A stretch of 64,000 nt of DNA, taken from Priapulus caudatus. Taxonomy: Eukaryota > Priapulida > Priapulimorpha > Priapulimorphida > Priapulidae. Where the stretch lies: assembly GCF_000485595.1 (NCBI RefSeq), contig NW_014577302.1:63776-127775 (forward strand), given 5' to 3'. Shown here in pieces: positions 1 to 12,300 of this stretch; position 1 is the first letter of the stretch, and every line of letters begins with the position of its first letter. The position numbers were made by a program, and so were the translations under genes. The notes beneath the pieces were generated by a model. The model saw only the letters and a program-made list of their open reading frames with translations. It had not been told where the DNA came from and ran no database searches.

Positions 1-36
<36 letters not shown>

Positions 37-336
37 TGTGTGTGTGTGTGCGTGCGTGTGTATGTGTGTGCGTGCGTGTGTGCGTGTGTGTGCGTGCGTG
101 CGTATGTGTGTGTGTGCGTGCGTGTGTGTGTATGTGTGTGTGTGTGCGCGCGCGTGTGCGTGTGCGTGTGCATGTGTGTGTGCGTGCGTGCGTGCGTGTG
201 GACGTATACGTGCGTGCATGTGTGCATGCGTGTGTGCGTGCATGCATGCGTGTGAACATACATGTGCGTGCACACACGCACACACATACATACACACACA
301 CGCACACACATACATACACACACAACACACACACAC
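1..336. repeat. (TG)n then (CA)n simple repeat
   Basis: The tract is TG/CG dinucleotide repeat up to about 262 and then switches to CA dinucleotide repeat. The two halves are therefore imperfect inverted repeats. It is alternating purine-pyrimidine throughout. Open frames across it are products of the repeat, not genes. Confidence 0.95.
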
Positions 337-337
337 N

Positions 338-385
338 TATAATATAATATAATATAATATAATATAATATAATATAATATAATAT
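338..385. repeat. (AATAT)n satellite
   Basis: Pentanucleotide AATAT repeat directly after the CA tract. A single undetermined base (337) separates the two, which suggests a collapsed or ambiguous join. Confidence 0.9.
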
Positions 386-3300
386 ATACATAATACGGAT
401 ATACGCCCTACATCGCGCCTCTACACACGTTTTGGCGATGACCCCGCTAAAGAATCTGTGCTAAAAGTTGCCCGTCTGTGACACGGCCTTTGGCAGGCTT
501 CGTTAACCAGTGGAAATGCTTAGTGGACTCTACTAGTACTGTTCATCAAGGCGCAGCGGACTGGGAAATAAGGGACAGCTGCGTGAAATAGACTATATAT
601 ACTGCGGCGGTTCGTACATGCCACCCTGACGAGGAACACTCTGTCACCTAGTCTTTTCTTTTCCCTCTGCCGCGCGCACTTCTCTTCTATATGCGCGGCC
701 AGTGCTCCATATTTGGTCATCTTCCATATCATTTCAGTTACACTTGCATCACTTCCACCGGTTTCCGCGTTGTTCAAAGGTCGGATATGAGATCTTATTG
801 TGAGATAAAGTTCGATTGGCTTTCTTCTTCGGCATATAACCTTTACACATCTAACAAACGCTCGTACTCACAGTAGAATCATTATGAAACTACGCTACGC
901 GGAATATTTTTTGTTGCGTAAAGATCAGATATAATAATTTATGCATCGCCTGATCAATCTGTCTATCAGCCAAACGAAGATATCTGACCCCTCATCGCGG
1001 CCTCGGATAATCAGTAAACAATCATATATCAAATACACCCGTGGACGATAAGATTACCGTATCTTCTCGTCGTCACGACAGGAGATCAGGGCCCGGTTCT
1101 GAACCCACTGGTTCTGGCCGTGGTTCTGGCCCCTGGTTCTGGCCCCTTAATCTGGCATCAGGAGTCTATTCTGAGACCCACCGCTTTTAATCGCTTTTTA
1201 ATCGCAATTATCCGCACAATAATAGCAACACTCGGAGATCGGTAGCTATCACGCATAAACACGCTTCCTTAGTACAGTAGTATTCTTCGAGTATACTATA
1301 GATCCGAGTATTCTTTATTCGGGTTTCTTATGAGCAATATTGTTGCTACGTGTATGCGCGCACATATACGCCGCGCCTGTAGACGGCGCATAGCAGCACT
1401 CATGCTAGCATATGCACGCTGGCAGATTGCTTCAGTTCTATAGGCTTAGCTTTACGGTATCAGCCAGCATACACATTATTAATGATTACACTGACTTGAA
1501 ACCTGTGGAAGAACCCCAGCGCTCAAAGTATTGTTGTATCGTAGGGCTGCGGACTAATTAGGGCTTTGCGACTAATTGCCTATAAACTTCTAACCCTAGC
1601 AAGTCCTTGTTGTTATTGTAATGTATAACCCACCGCGCGCACGCTAACCCCATAGACCCAGACGGTGATTGGTCGGGGGTCGGATTGAAATGTCGCCGGG
1701 CGGTTTTCGGTAACATATAAATCGTGCTATACCTGCTATACCATTTGCTAACTCGACGCTGCTACGATGCCGGAGCGGAGATCAACAACTTTTAAAACGC
1801 TAAAAAATTATCTACAACAATCCTATCGAGTTTAATATGTAAGCCAGAATGTAAACCGAAAGAATATACGTTATCATTCGAACACTCTCGCGCGCCTAGA
1901 ATATGCGTTCACGCCGTTCGGCTGTATTTTGCGCCACATTTTACTTTTAATGACCATTTTGCCCATTTGTTCTTTATTCTATTACTGATCTTGTAGTCCT
2001 CGTAAACTGCAGACGCAATTCCCGAAAACGAATGAAGCAAAACTAGGACTTACGTTTAAATTGCTAACAACGTGAAGAGAATACGCGGGAAAACAAGAGA
2101 CGTGAAAGTAAAAGTCTAAAAAAAGTAAAATGTCTCTAAACGTAATGATTAAAAAGTACGAGTTGAGTAAGAGCATAAAATGAACGCGACTTATTGACTT
2201 ACTTATATATATATATGCGTGCGTGCGTAGGGGGCGTGCGTACGAGCTAGCGTGTCTAGTGTGTGGGGTTTTGTCTCGTGGTGACTTTAGGCGTATAGAA
2301 AACTGGAAAAAGGGAATTGTTAGCCTTTTAGTTTTAGTTACCCAATAGGTTTTGCCATTTTAATAGTGACTTACTACACTAATCTATAGCAAAAATATTT
2401 ATAATAGTTATATGTATAATAATTATGTACGTATAATAATTTAACGTAAATTTCTATTCATTTATAGTATAGTACATTTTGAGGCATATATACATATATA
2501 ATTTTGCCGTCGTTTTTTATATATACCTTAGTATTAGACACAATTAGACTAATTAAGCGAAAACTAGCGAAAATTTATCGCCGTTTTTACTAATTATTGA
2601 CAGGTTGAGCCAGTTCTCGCCCATCGGCGTGCATGGCAGACGCAGAGGTCGACGCATGGTAGACGCAGACGCGCTTCGCTACGTTACGTACCTGTAAGCT
2701 GCAGTGACCGCATGATATTACATTTGAATCGCTGCTGTATTCCCTCATCAGCTAATTCACTACTGTTAGCGCCCACTACGCCGGAGGTACGTAACTGACT
2801 ACTACTACCGCTGAGGTTCTATTGCGCGTGCGCCAGAGGGCTAATCGCATACGATCTCAAATCAAGCAACACCGACGATGACGTACTCATAAAATGTGCC
2901 GTAGTCCTGACAAAAGGGCGCCTCAAGACTTGAGCGCGTGTAAGACAGTTATGTAGTTCAATATTTGACATCCGTCAATGAGTATTTACCATCGCGTCCG
3001 ATCTTGACAGTTCTGGGAAGCCTACTAGGAAGCGACTATACGTGCGAACCTCACGTAATCACGTTAACATCGCTACTACCTTTGCCAAACATGGGTTAGT
3101 GATCACCTCCACCCATTATGCAATTAATTTCATCACTCTTGTATTCGTGCTGTAGACGTTGAAGAGTTAGTGTAAAATTGTACAAATGTCCAGTTTTCTG
3201 CGAATAATACCGGTTTTTGAACGTGGGTTTTATAGAAATGATGTGCCGGCAAAAATGTCTACCGATGTCTGTAACGTATTTGATATTCGACAAGAAACAT

Positions 3301-3806
3301 TGAATAATGGGGTTTATGACGATTTTATTTTTGACTACAATTTGTGCTAATTACAGAATCAAAACTAAGTATCAAAGTAGTTTTGTTTTAGGACATGGTA
3401 TACTTGACAATAGTGACAAACATTCGCCTACTACATGTGTTTAAAAACTTTTTTTCACTCGAACACATTTCAAAATTCTTTGCAAAAAGTACAGATTTTA
3501 CATCGATGTAGGCCTACATACGACAAACAAATACACGAATTCAGTACTAAATAATAAAATCAATGCAATTTTAGGTTCAATCTTACTAGCCCCATCTTTT
3601 GGGCACACTTCCTTACAAATTTTTCCATGCAAACTTAATGCAACCTTCAATGAGTAATTAACAGTTACACGAGATGAACACTTGACTTACAGTAACTGAC
3701 TTCACACCTACGGCAGAATAGTGTATGCTATGTGAGAAACAAATAGGATTAAATTTCAGAAGCATGATACAGAATCACTGACAGTACATGGTTCCTCTAT
3801 GTATGT
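386..3806. other. No recognisable gene
   Basis: I see no convincing reading frame, tRNA-like fold or terminal repeat here. All open frames are under 90 codons with no recognisable domain. There is a short degenerate GGTTCTGGCC tandem repeat near 1088-1150 and A+T-rich stretches around 2390-2560. It may be host intergenic or intronic DNA or old unrecognised repeats. Confidence 0.5.
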
Positions 3807-4062
3807 GTCATATTATCAGTATAATAATATTAATACGCAGTTATATCTCGGTATATTCATTTCTTAAGTTTAACTTCCACGTGTGATTGCGTCATACGCA
3901 ATACTGATTTCTTATTGGTTCACTTCTATTGTGTGAATTGCTGGGAGCGCGAGAGTTGCCGCCATGATGTTCTAACTGTTGAATAAAAACTTATCTCTTG
4001 AACTTTATACCTGGTTATTCGTGTACCACGACACAAGAAGAAAACAAACTAAAATTACGACA
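3807..4062 (+). mobile_element. Element A 5' LTR (256 bp)
   Basis: Begins TGTCATATTATC and ends ACGACA, and is matched by a second copy at 25187-25458 in the same orientation. It contains an AATAAA polyadenylation-like signal near 3982 and is followed at once by a primer-binding site. The two LTRs differ by several indels and substitutions, so this insertion is old. The 5' flank (…ctatgtatg) does not match the base run after the 3' LTR, so no target duplication is visible. Confidence 0.9.
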
Positions 4063-4076
4063 TGGTGTCAGAAGTG
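4063..4076 (+). promoter_or_regulatory. Element A primer-binding site (Leu-tRNA type)
   Basis: TGGTGTCAGAAGTG directly follows the LTR. This is the familiar complement of a tRNA-Leu 3' end used by SURL/Mag-like Ty3/Gypsy elements. Confidence 0.8.
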
Positions 4077-4199
4077 CTAACCAGCGGATAATTCAATTTT
4101 TTTATCGCTGGGTGGAAACATACCAAGAGATAAACACGAGTGTAACGCGACCAAGACGGCCCGCTGTAGACAACATGTGTTTTCATCACCGCATAGACC

Positions 4200-4909
4200 A
4201 TGGCAGAACTCAGCGGCTTGCCGACGCCAACGATGGACTGGCAAGCAGCCGACCCCAGTGTAGCCTTCAGCAATTTCAAGACGCTCTGCGAACTGTATTT
4301 CGACGGCCCTCTGTCTGAGTACGCTGACACGAGGAAAATCCGCTTCCTACTCATCTGGGTAGGACAGGAAGGCCGCGACATCGCAAAGTCATGGGAGCTA
4401 GGAAGCAACGAGAAGGAGGACCTCAACATACACTGGGAGAAGTTTAAAGCGTACATCAAACCACACAGCAACTTCCGCGTGGCACGCTACAAGCTAAGGA
4501 ACCTGAAACAGAAGCCGAACGAGACGGTAGATGCATTTCTAAAAAGCATCAAACTCGTGTGCTCGGACTGTAAGTACAAAGACCCGAACGAGCACATATT
4601 AGACACTCTAATATACGGCATACACTCAAGACGTGTCCAGTCGAAATTATTAGAAACGGGTGAGACGGCAACGATAGCCGATGCCTTGAAAACCGCTCAG
4701 CTCTACGAGGCAACGTCACGACAGCTAGACGACATACACGGCGTTCACACAGTACATGCCCTTCACACCGCTCCAAGAAGCAAGGCACGCACGCCGAGAC
4801 AGACTGGCGCCAAGAAGCAGTACGGGCGACCGCCAAGCTCACCGTCACCGACGTGCGGCAACTGTGGCAAGGCGCACAGAAAAGAGGAAAAGTGCCCAGC
4901 CTATGGTAC
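4200..4909 (+). pseudogene. gag: Element A gag, 5' part (interrupted by element B)
   Basis: Encodes the structural Gag of a Ty3/Gypsy element. The start at 4200 begins MAELSGLPTPTMDW and lies 124 bases after the primer site. The frame runs through a capsid-like region to a first zinc knuckle (CGNCGKAHRKEEKC, about residues 218-231). The frame breaks at 4910 where element B is inserted, within the spacer between the two zinc knuckles. The second knuckle is found on the far side of B at about 21755. B's target duplication gtac (4906-4909) is the end of this segment. The roughly 24 codons read beyond 4909 belong to B's LTR. Family assignment is firm; subclade (Mag/SURL-like) is inferred from the knuckle spacing and primer. 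Confidence 0.85.
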
Positions 4910-5394
4910 TGTAGAGATTTCGGTTACACCGAACACTGTTTCAAACCACAACACACGACAGGGTGCGGCCATTTTGGAATAACTCAAAACCTGGGTCGGA
5001 AGACCAGGTGATACCCAAATTCCACTTGAGAAGTCAATATGCACAATTAAATAAAGGAAAAGTCAAGCTATAATAAAATACAGGTTAAAAGGATAACAAG
5101 TAAATAAATAAAACAATAATTAGAATAGAATATGAAGGGAAAATTACTCGGCCAGGCAGCTGACGTAATCGGCCTAAATGCGGCACGGCGTGTAAACAAA
5201 CGGCCGGTACGAAGCAGAACTGACCGGTACAAACCAGTAAATAAGCAATGCCAGCTGGAATACTCCTGCTTAAAGTACTAGGGGAATGGGAAAAAGCACG
5301 TGACCAGGAGCAACTGGGGCGTATATAAGGCGGCCGAAAAGCCGTAGAAAGCAGAACGCGCCGGGGCAGCAGCCGCTAGGAGAACCCAGGAGTC

Positions 5395-5880
5395 CTCAGG
5401 AGAACCAGGAGCCCTGCCTTGCCTATAGGAGCACTCAGGAGAACCAGGCGACCTGCCTTGCCTATAGGAGCACTCAGGAGCCCCAAGGCGACCTGCCTTG
5501 CCTATAGGAGCACTCCGGAGCCCCAAGGCGACCTGCCTTGCTCATAGGCTTATAAGCCCTAGGATAAATAACAGAACAGAGCGGCGCGCTAACTGCTTGA
5601 TAGGCTTATAGCCATCGGAGCACTGTAGGAGACCTAAGACATGCTGACTGCCTCACAGGCTCATAAGCCCTAGATAAATAACAGAACAGAGGCGCGCTAA
5701 ACTGCCTCATAGGCTTATAGCCATCGGAGCACTGTAGGAGACCCAAGACATGCTGACTGCCTCATAGGCTCATAAGCCCTAGGATAAATAGGAGAACAGA
5801 GGCGCGCTAAACTGCCTCATAGGCCCTAGGATAAATAGGAGAACTGCGGCCGGAGCACTGACTGCCTCATATAGGCTCAT
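5395..5880 (+). repeat. Tandem repeats inside B LTR
   Basis: About four copies of a 40-45-bp unit ending in CGACCTGCCTTGCCTATAGG are followed by three copies of a longer unit of about 120 bp with GCATGCTGACTGCCTC-like and AGGAGCACTGTAGGAGACC motifs. The same units are inverted at 16490-17010. The array lies downstream of the TATA-like box, so it would fall in the transcript. Confidence 0.8.
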
Positions 5881-6048
5881 AGCCAGAATATCATTAGGAT
5901 TACGGGACGCATCCCCCCCAGGATTGCGAGGAGAGCTGACCCGATGTGGCGGCACCGACCAATAGGAGCACTCACACGGGAGAACACTGACCCAGTGTAG
6001 GAGAACTGGGGCAGTCACCGGGGAGCAGACGCAGTTCACCCTCCGGAG

Positions 6049-6285
6049 AAGACAGAAGATAGAAGACAGAAGAGAGAAGAAAGAAGATAGACAGAAGAAA
6101 GAAGATAGAAGACAGAAGATAGAAGATAGAAGATAGAAGATAGAAGATAGAAGAAAGAAGATAGAAGAGAGAAGGCAGAAGACAGAAGAAAGAAGACAGA
6201 AGCTAGAAGATAGAAGAAAGAAGATAGAAGAGAGAGGCAGAAGACGAAGAAAGGAGACAAAGATAGAAGATAGAAGAAGGAACGA
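6049..6285 (+). repeat. GAAGATA/GAAGACA purine microsatellite in B LTR
   Basis: Nearly pure A/G/T-poor purine tract built of AGAAGATAG and AGAAGACAG units. The corresponding tract of the 3' LTR is at 21085-21400, where it is longer and abuts a 10-N gap. Confidence 0.9.
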
Positions 6286-6734
6286 GAACGGCGCGACGAA
6301 GAGAGGAGGAGGAGAACGCGACAGCACGGTGCCGTTCCATCTTGTTCTCACTCCCGACAATCTCCACAGATACGTTGGGTTCGCGTTTACACCGAAGCAC
6401 CTTGCACGTAACCATTCACTGGCCGTATACCATACAATAATATAGTTATAACAAATAGTACGTCACGCATTCAGAGCATGCATCACGCGTCGGGTAACCA
6501 CCAGGTAACGATACTGCATAACTGTAGTGTGTGTATGAGCAATAAAGCTACCGGTTCCGTATATTTAAGATCTTGCGTTGTGTTTATTTGCCTCGATTTT
6601 GTTTGTCTCCTGCTGCCACGCAACACAGTCCCGCTTTGCCACCGGAGCAAGAAATGATCCCGCAAAAACAATAGTGCATTCCACACGCGACATAATCGCT
6701 GTTAGCGGCTACCCCTAGGGCACTACAGAATTAT

Positions 6735-6752
6735 TGGGGGCTCAGCCGGGAT
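6735..6752 (+). promoter_or_regulatory. Element B primer-binding site (Pro-tRNA-like)
   Basis: TGGGGGCTCAGCCGGGAT, seven bases after the LTR end. It differs at two adjacent positions from the tRNA-Pro site found exactly in element D. Confidence 0.75.
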
Positions 6753-6827
6753 TCTTTGCTTTTCTGTGATGAAATTGCGGCTGTGGCAGGAGAACGAGAC
6801 GTAGAGGCAATAAACTAGTAACGTAAG

Positions 6828-8468
6828 ATGGATAGCTTAAGGAATAGACTACGCGATTTTTTTACCCCGTCCCAAGGTCATGTATGCTGTAGGCCTACGA
6901 GCGTTCCAGGGCCTACGCAGGCAGGGTTAGGATTAGGCCGTGAGGCAGAAGGCAGATCCCCTATACTTAGGAGGGCACCGAGCAGGCCGGATCTAGGGCA
7001 TCAACGTTCTCCGTGTGAGAACCCAGTTCAGGCTCACGAGCCCGAGCCTCGCTCTATGCACCCGACACCCCGGACCCCCCTTGATGAGAGGGGGGCGTGG
7101 AGAACGCCACAACCACCAAGCCACGGATGGTCCTCGGAGCAGGAAGGGGAAGACGAGCTCCAGAGGACAGTGCACCTTGGAGAAGAAGCACTGGAAGTCA
7201 ATAAAGACCCTAGCAGACAAACGGAGGGACAGGCCGCCAGGGGGCGGAGGACAAATAGGAAACCAAGCGGATTTGAGGAGAGTTCGAGTTCGGAGGAGTC
7301 GGAAGCCAAGGAGTGGTCAAGAATGTCTACGGCGGCCTCCACCTCACATAGAAGCATCCGAGCATCACCCGAGCAGAGCGGGAGACAACAGACCAGGAGT
7401 GAAGCGCGTACAAACTGAATGGAGCCGAAATCAGCCTTTTATCGAAGCAGAACGGAACAGTCTCTAGGCGCAGCAGAGACAAGAACCCCGAGCAGAAGGG
7501 CACCCCACCCACTCGAGATAGGGAGTATAGGCAGACCGAGCATACGGACTCACACTCAGCAGGTACGGGAGAGAAAACCGCCAACATTTGGGAAAGGAGA
7601 TGGGACCACCTTGAAACGGTTCATTATCAAATTTGAAATGACGGCAGCCTACAACCAATGGCCAGTTCACACCTGGGCAGTCCAACTTGGCCTATGCCTT
7701 GACGGTGAAGCCCTGGAGGCTATGATTCAGCTTCCTCGGACACAGCGAGAGGACTACGACCGCCTGGTTGCCGCACTACAGTGCAGGTTTGATCCCGCGG
7801 AACGGATACATGTGCATCGCAGTGAACTACGGCACCGCAATAGACGAGCCGGAGAAACTCCCGAGGAGTACGGAGCCACCATGAGACAACTTTTCAGCAG
7901 AGCTTACCCAGGAATGGTGGGGCATCAGTTCGAAGAAATCTTAATCGACAAGTACTTGGGAGGTCTGGGAGATGTCGACACTCTGCGCTATGCCCTCCTG
8001 CAGGAACCAGGAACTCTCGACGAAGCTATCACCAGAGTATCTCAATATGAAGCCGTAACCAAGGAGACGGTAACAAGCCGGAAACCCCCACCAGGAAGGG
8101 TAAGTAACATCCGCGTAGCAAAGCCACAAGAAGATAGCACTCCTGACCCCCTAAATCAGCTGAGGAAAGAAGTACAGGAATTGACCCAGGAAATCGCAAG
8201 GATGAAGCGGGAGATAATCACGAGAAATCCTCAGCCACAAAATGGCTACCGGCCAGAAACTTGGGAGGCAGTCCGCTACCCACCTTTTCCAACACCGGCG
8301 GGGGCGCAGAACAGACCCGACTGGATGGCGAATATGGAGTGCTATTATTGCCGGCAGCGAGGGCACATACAGAGAGTCTGCCCCCGGAGACCCCCACAGA
8401 TAGACAGGAACACCTCACTACCAACAGGACCAGCCACCAAGGGTGGAGAACAGCCAAGGTTAAACTAG
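6828..8468 (+). pseudogene. gag: Element B gag (one in-frame stop)
   Basis: Gag of a Ty3/Gypsy element in one reading frame. The start (MDSLRNRLRDFFTPS) is supported because element D begins its gag with the similar MYSLVTRLKNCFTPS at 32969. Residues 1-196 are proline- and charge-rich. A TGA at 7416-7418 breaks the frame and is followed directly by an ATG (7419). The remaining 349 codons hold the capsid-like region and one CCHC zinc knuckle (CYYCRQRGHIQRVC, about 8339-8380), ending TTA AAC TAG. The C-terminus overlaps the -1 frame of protease. Whether the TGA is decay or a translated junction cannot be told from one copy; element D has no stop between 33987 and its matching position. Confidence 0.85.
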
Positions 8469-8501
8469 TCAGGACCAGGCATAGGGTCAATGACCTGGTC
8501 C
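8459..8501 (+). promoter_or_regulatory. Predicted -1 ribosomal frameshift signal, gag to pro (B)
   Basis: Heptamer GTTAAAC (8459-8465) is read in the gag frame as G TTA AAC, followed at once by the TAG stop. A six-base spacer leads to an 8-bp perfect stem GGACCAGG (8472-8479) / CCTGGTCC (8494-8501) with a 14-base loop. Protease lies in the -1 frame. The same heptamer-stop-stem layout occurs at 35395-35437 in element D. Confidence 0.8.
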
Positions 8502-9100
8502 AGGGAACGTCGACTAACAAAACCAGATCCCGGTCTATGCACTCCACCTTCTGCGCCCCTCAGGAGCAAGAGCAAAGGAAGGAAGCAGAACATACAGTAA
8601 AAACCAAAAGAGAGGAAGCTGAACATAAAGTAAAAACGGATAGAGGAGAATCTCATCAAACCGTGACGGAGCCAAAAGAAACCAGTGAGCGACAACCCAG
8701 CCAGGAGGAGAAGCCACCCATAACTGTTGCACCCATGCATAACCAGCCTACCTGGGTAGTGCCGGTGCAGGTAGAAGGGTACCACATGGACTTTCTTTTT
8801 GATAGTGGGGCAAGCACGACCCTCATCAACCAAATCAGGTACGACAAGCTAACTAACCAGGAGAGGCCCTTACTCCGCCCAGGCCGATGTGACCTAAGAA
8901 TGGCTAATGGGGAGAAAATGGACAACACAGGAGAGGTGGACCTGCACATAGAAATCGGAGGGAGCAAACACAAGAAGACAATGGTAATCACCTCACTCGG
9001 AGGTATGGACGGAATACTCGGACTCGATTTTCTCACACCTCACCGAGCATCCTTCAACATGTCTACGGGAGCACTAATATTAGATGACCACACCATCTAG
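8466..9100 (+). pseudogene. pro: Element B aspartic protease (-1 frame)
   Basis: Retropepsin-like protease that would process Gag-Pol. It reads in the -1 frame relative to gag, entered through the frameshift signal at 8459. A charged, lysine/glutamate-rich linker (about 8550-8700) precedes the protease fold. The catalytic motif is FLFDSGAST (DSG) near 8793-8820, followed by the downstream ILGLDFL motif near 9014. A TAG at 9098-9100 ends the frame, and frames are disturbed between 9100 and 9320 before RT resumes in another frame. Element D reads further at the matching point. Confidence 0.8.
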
Positions 9101-9305
9101 TGCTACCGGCTGGGAGGTGAGGACAACAAGCAGGTACAAGTAGGAGAAGCTACCATCGTTGAGCCAAGAAGGCAGTATACTATCCCAGGGTGGACGGGGA
9201 CAAGCGCCCACCTGACTGCAGGCTTAGACAGAACTGAGGAAGATCCCCCGTGCTCTTTGAAAGCACGTACGGGAAAACACCAGAGCCAGCTACCCGAACA
9301 CCCCC

Positions 9306-12300
9306 AAAACTTGCTGGGCTGACAAAGATTTAACGGACGAACACCGGTGGGACTTGGCAACCAAGCTCCACGAGTACCAAGACATCTTTACGGGCCCAGC
9401 AGATGGCTTAGGGAGGACGGACCTAGTGAAGCATCACATTGATACCGGGCAGGCAAGGCCGATAAAGCAAGCACCGCGGCGTGTTCCCCTACACCGGCAA
9501 GGGGAAATGGAAAAAGAAATCCAGGAGATACTCTACAAGGGAGTTATAGAACCAGCTAATGGACCATGGGCTTCACCAGTGGTCCTGGTTCCAAAGAAGG
9601 ATGGCGCAGTAAAATTCTGCGTAGATTACAGAAGACTAAACCAAGTAGTACACAAGGATGCCTACCCATTACCAAGGATCGATGACCTGTTAGATGCACT
9701 CGGAGGCGCCTCGTGGTTTGCAACACTGGACCTAGCCGCCGGATACTGGCAAGTGGAGATGGCGGAGGAGTCAAAACAAAGAACGGCATTTTCCACGCGA
9801 GACGGACTCTAACGCTCCCTGGTCATGCCGTTTGGTTTGTCGAACGCACCAGCGACCTTCGAACGACTCATGGAACAAGTTCTCAAAGGGATACAGGGGA
9901 GGCAGTGTCTGGTATACTTGGATGACATAATAATTTTTGGAAATACTTTCCAGGAGGCTCTGGACAACCTAACAATGGTGTTCGCCCGGCTGCGAGCAGC
10001 CCATCTGAAACTAAAACCAGCAAAGTGTCATTTGTTTCATACCAGCGTTAATTTCCTGGTACACCTGGTGAGCAAAGAAGGATTAAAATGCGACCCGTCA
10101 AAAATCGAGACCGTTGCCACGTGGGAAACTCCGAGATCTATCAAGGAGGTGCGAAGCTTCCTGGGGTTCGCGTCGTACTATCGAAGGTTTATACCGGGAT
10201 TCTCCTCAATCGCCGCACCCTTGACGGCGCTAACAAGAAAAAGAGCAACCTACCAGTGGAACGAGGAAGAGGAAACCGCATTTAGCAGGGTAAAAATAGC
10301 CCTAACCACGACACCCATCTTAGCATACCCTACGCCCAATGGGGAGTTCACACTGGACACGGATGCAAGCAATACCGGCTTGGGAGCCGTACTGTCCCAG
10401 ACCCAGGAGGGAGAGGAGAAAGTAATCGCCTATGCTAACAGAATGATGAACCGATCACAGCAAAGGTACTGTACCACGAAGAAGGAGTTACTAGCGGTGG
10501 TAACATTCGTCAGACAGTACCATCACTACTTATGGGGACGGCCTTTCCGAGTCAGAACGGATCATGCATCATTAACCTGGCTGGTCAACTTTAAAAACCC
10601 CGAAAGTATGATTGCCCGCTGGATTACACTCCTAGAGACCTACGACTTTAGGATTGAACACAGAAAAGGACAGCACCATTTGAACGCTGATGCCCTGTCC
10701 CGAAAGACGGTAGGCAAATGCCTAAGAGAAGACTGCCCAGACGATAGGCACTGGAACGCCAGGGAGAAGAGGGTATCCGAAGAAAGAGAGGTTAGACTGG
10801 AAGAAAGGACCCCAACAAGCAGCGACAACGAAGGAGACGGAATTGGAGGAGAAGAGTCACGATCCCCCAGAGATGAGCGAACCAAAGAGCTGGTAGGGAC
10901 GGATGTAGACGGACGCAGCCAAGTACTGGTAATTACAGAAGTAGAAGAGAGCCAAGGCCACACCAGGGACAACCCTGAAGCTGAGGGGGACCAGAATCTC
11001 TGGAGGCCGGAGAATATAAGAAAATTACAAGAAGAGGATCCAGTGATTTTTTTCTTCAAAGGATTAAAGGAAGAGGGGACACCGAAGCCAGACTTCGGAC
11101 AGATCTCTCACCTGGGAGCAGAAGCTAAGGCATATTGGGGACAGTGGGACCAGCTAGAAGTCCAGGAAGGACGGCTGTACCGACGATGGGAGACGCCGGT
11201 TACCCCAAGTCGCCCTATCTGGCAGCTAATCGTTCCGAAAGATCTAAGAAAAGAGATATTTCGGCAATTACACGATCACCGAACGGCCGGACATCAAGGG
11301 GAAAAACGCAGCAGGGCAAGCATGCAACAGAGATTCTACTGGCCACAGTATACCCAGGACATCAAGAGATGGTGCCGATACTGCAGCACCTGCGCCAGAC
11401 GAAAGCCAGGAAAAGGACTGAAAAGAGGACGATTAAAACAAATTCTGTACGGGGCACCATTTGAGCGAATTGCCATAGACATCATGGGACCGCTGGAGGC
11501 AACCTCTGCGGGGAAGAAGGTGATCATGGTCGTCTGCGACTACTTTTCCAAGTGGACCGAAGCCTACGCTCTGCCCAATCAGGAAGCCTATACGGTCGCG
11601 GACACCCTTCTCACCGAATACATATGTCGATATGGAGTCCAGTATCAAATCCATACAGACCAAGGACCCGATTTTGAATCCCGACTATTCCAGGGCGTCT
11701 GTAAACTTCTGCAAATTACCAAAACCCGGACCACACCCTACCACCCACGATCAGACGGACTAGTGGAAAGGTTTAATCGGACATTGCAGCAGATGCTATC
11801 GAAGTTTGTTAATCAGTACAGGGATGATTGGGATGAGCATCTCCCGTTCGTGATGATGGCCTACCGAGCCACAACGCAAGCCTCCACCGGTTGCTCACCC
11901 AACCTAATGATGTTCGGACGGGAGATCCACCTGCCGGTCGACATCATGGTGGGACCCCCACCTGGCCCGCAGCAGAATACCAGATGCCCACACGAATACG
12001 TCCAGTGGATACGAGAGGTAATGACTGAGGCATATGACTTTGCCCGCTTGTCTCTAAGGCAAGCTGCGCAAAGACAAAAGCGAGGGTACGACAAAAACGT
12101 CAAACTCTTACCCTTAGAGACCGGCCAATTCGTCTGGTACTGGTGTCCACCACGAATCCGAAGAAAGCTGGGTCATAGCTGGCGGGGACCCTATTTGATC
12201 ATTAAGAAAATGAGCGAGTTGCTATGCGTTATTCAGGAGGGGCCGCACACCAACAGGCGGGTAGTGCACGTGGATTATCTAAAACCCTATGAAGCAGAGG

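Larger units (their letters stand above)
4910..6727 (+). mobile_element. Element B 5' LTR (1818 bp)
   Basis: Unusually long LTR, starting TGTAGAGATTTCGG and ending CCCCTAGGGCACTACA. It contains a TATATAAGG box at about 5323, several families of internal tandem repeats (5395-5880), a GA-rich microsatellite (6049-6285) and an AATAAA signal near 6541. Its ends match 14236-14420 and 21085-21747; its middle is found inverted at 16273-17297. Confidence 0.9.

Noticed and set aside
1-352. Overlapping open frames of cysteine/valine repeats
   Set aside because: They are translations of the TG/CA dinucleotide repeat in several frames.
386-3806. tRNA or rRNA genes
   Set aside because: No A-box/B-box pairs with a cloverleaf and no rRNA-like conserved blocks were seen by eye.
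5779-6415. Serine/leucine/phenylalanine-rich minus-strand frames
   Set aside because: They are the complement of the GAAGA purine microsatellite in the B LTR.
8465-8833. Leucine/phenylalanine-rich minus-strand frame opposite protease
   Set aside because: Antisense shadow of the charged gag-pro linker; no membrane-protein family recognised.
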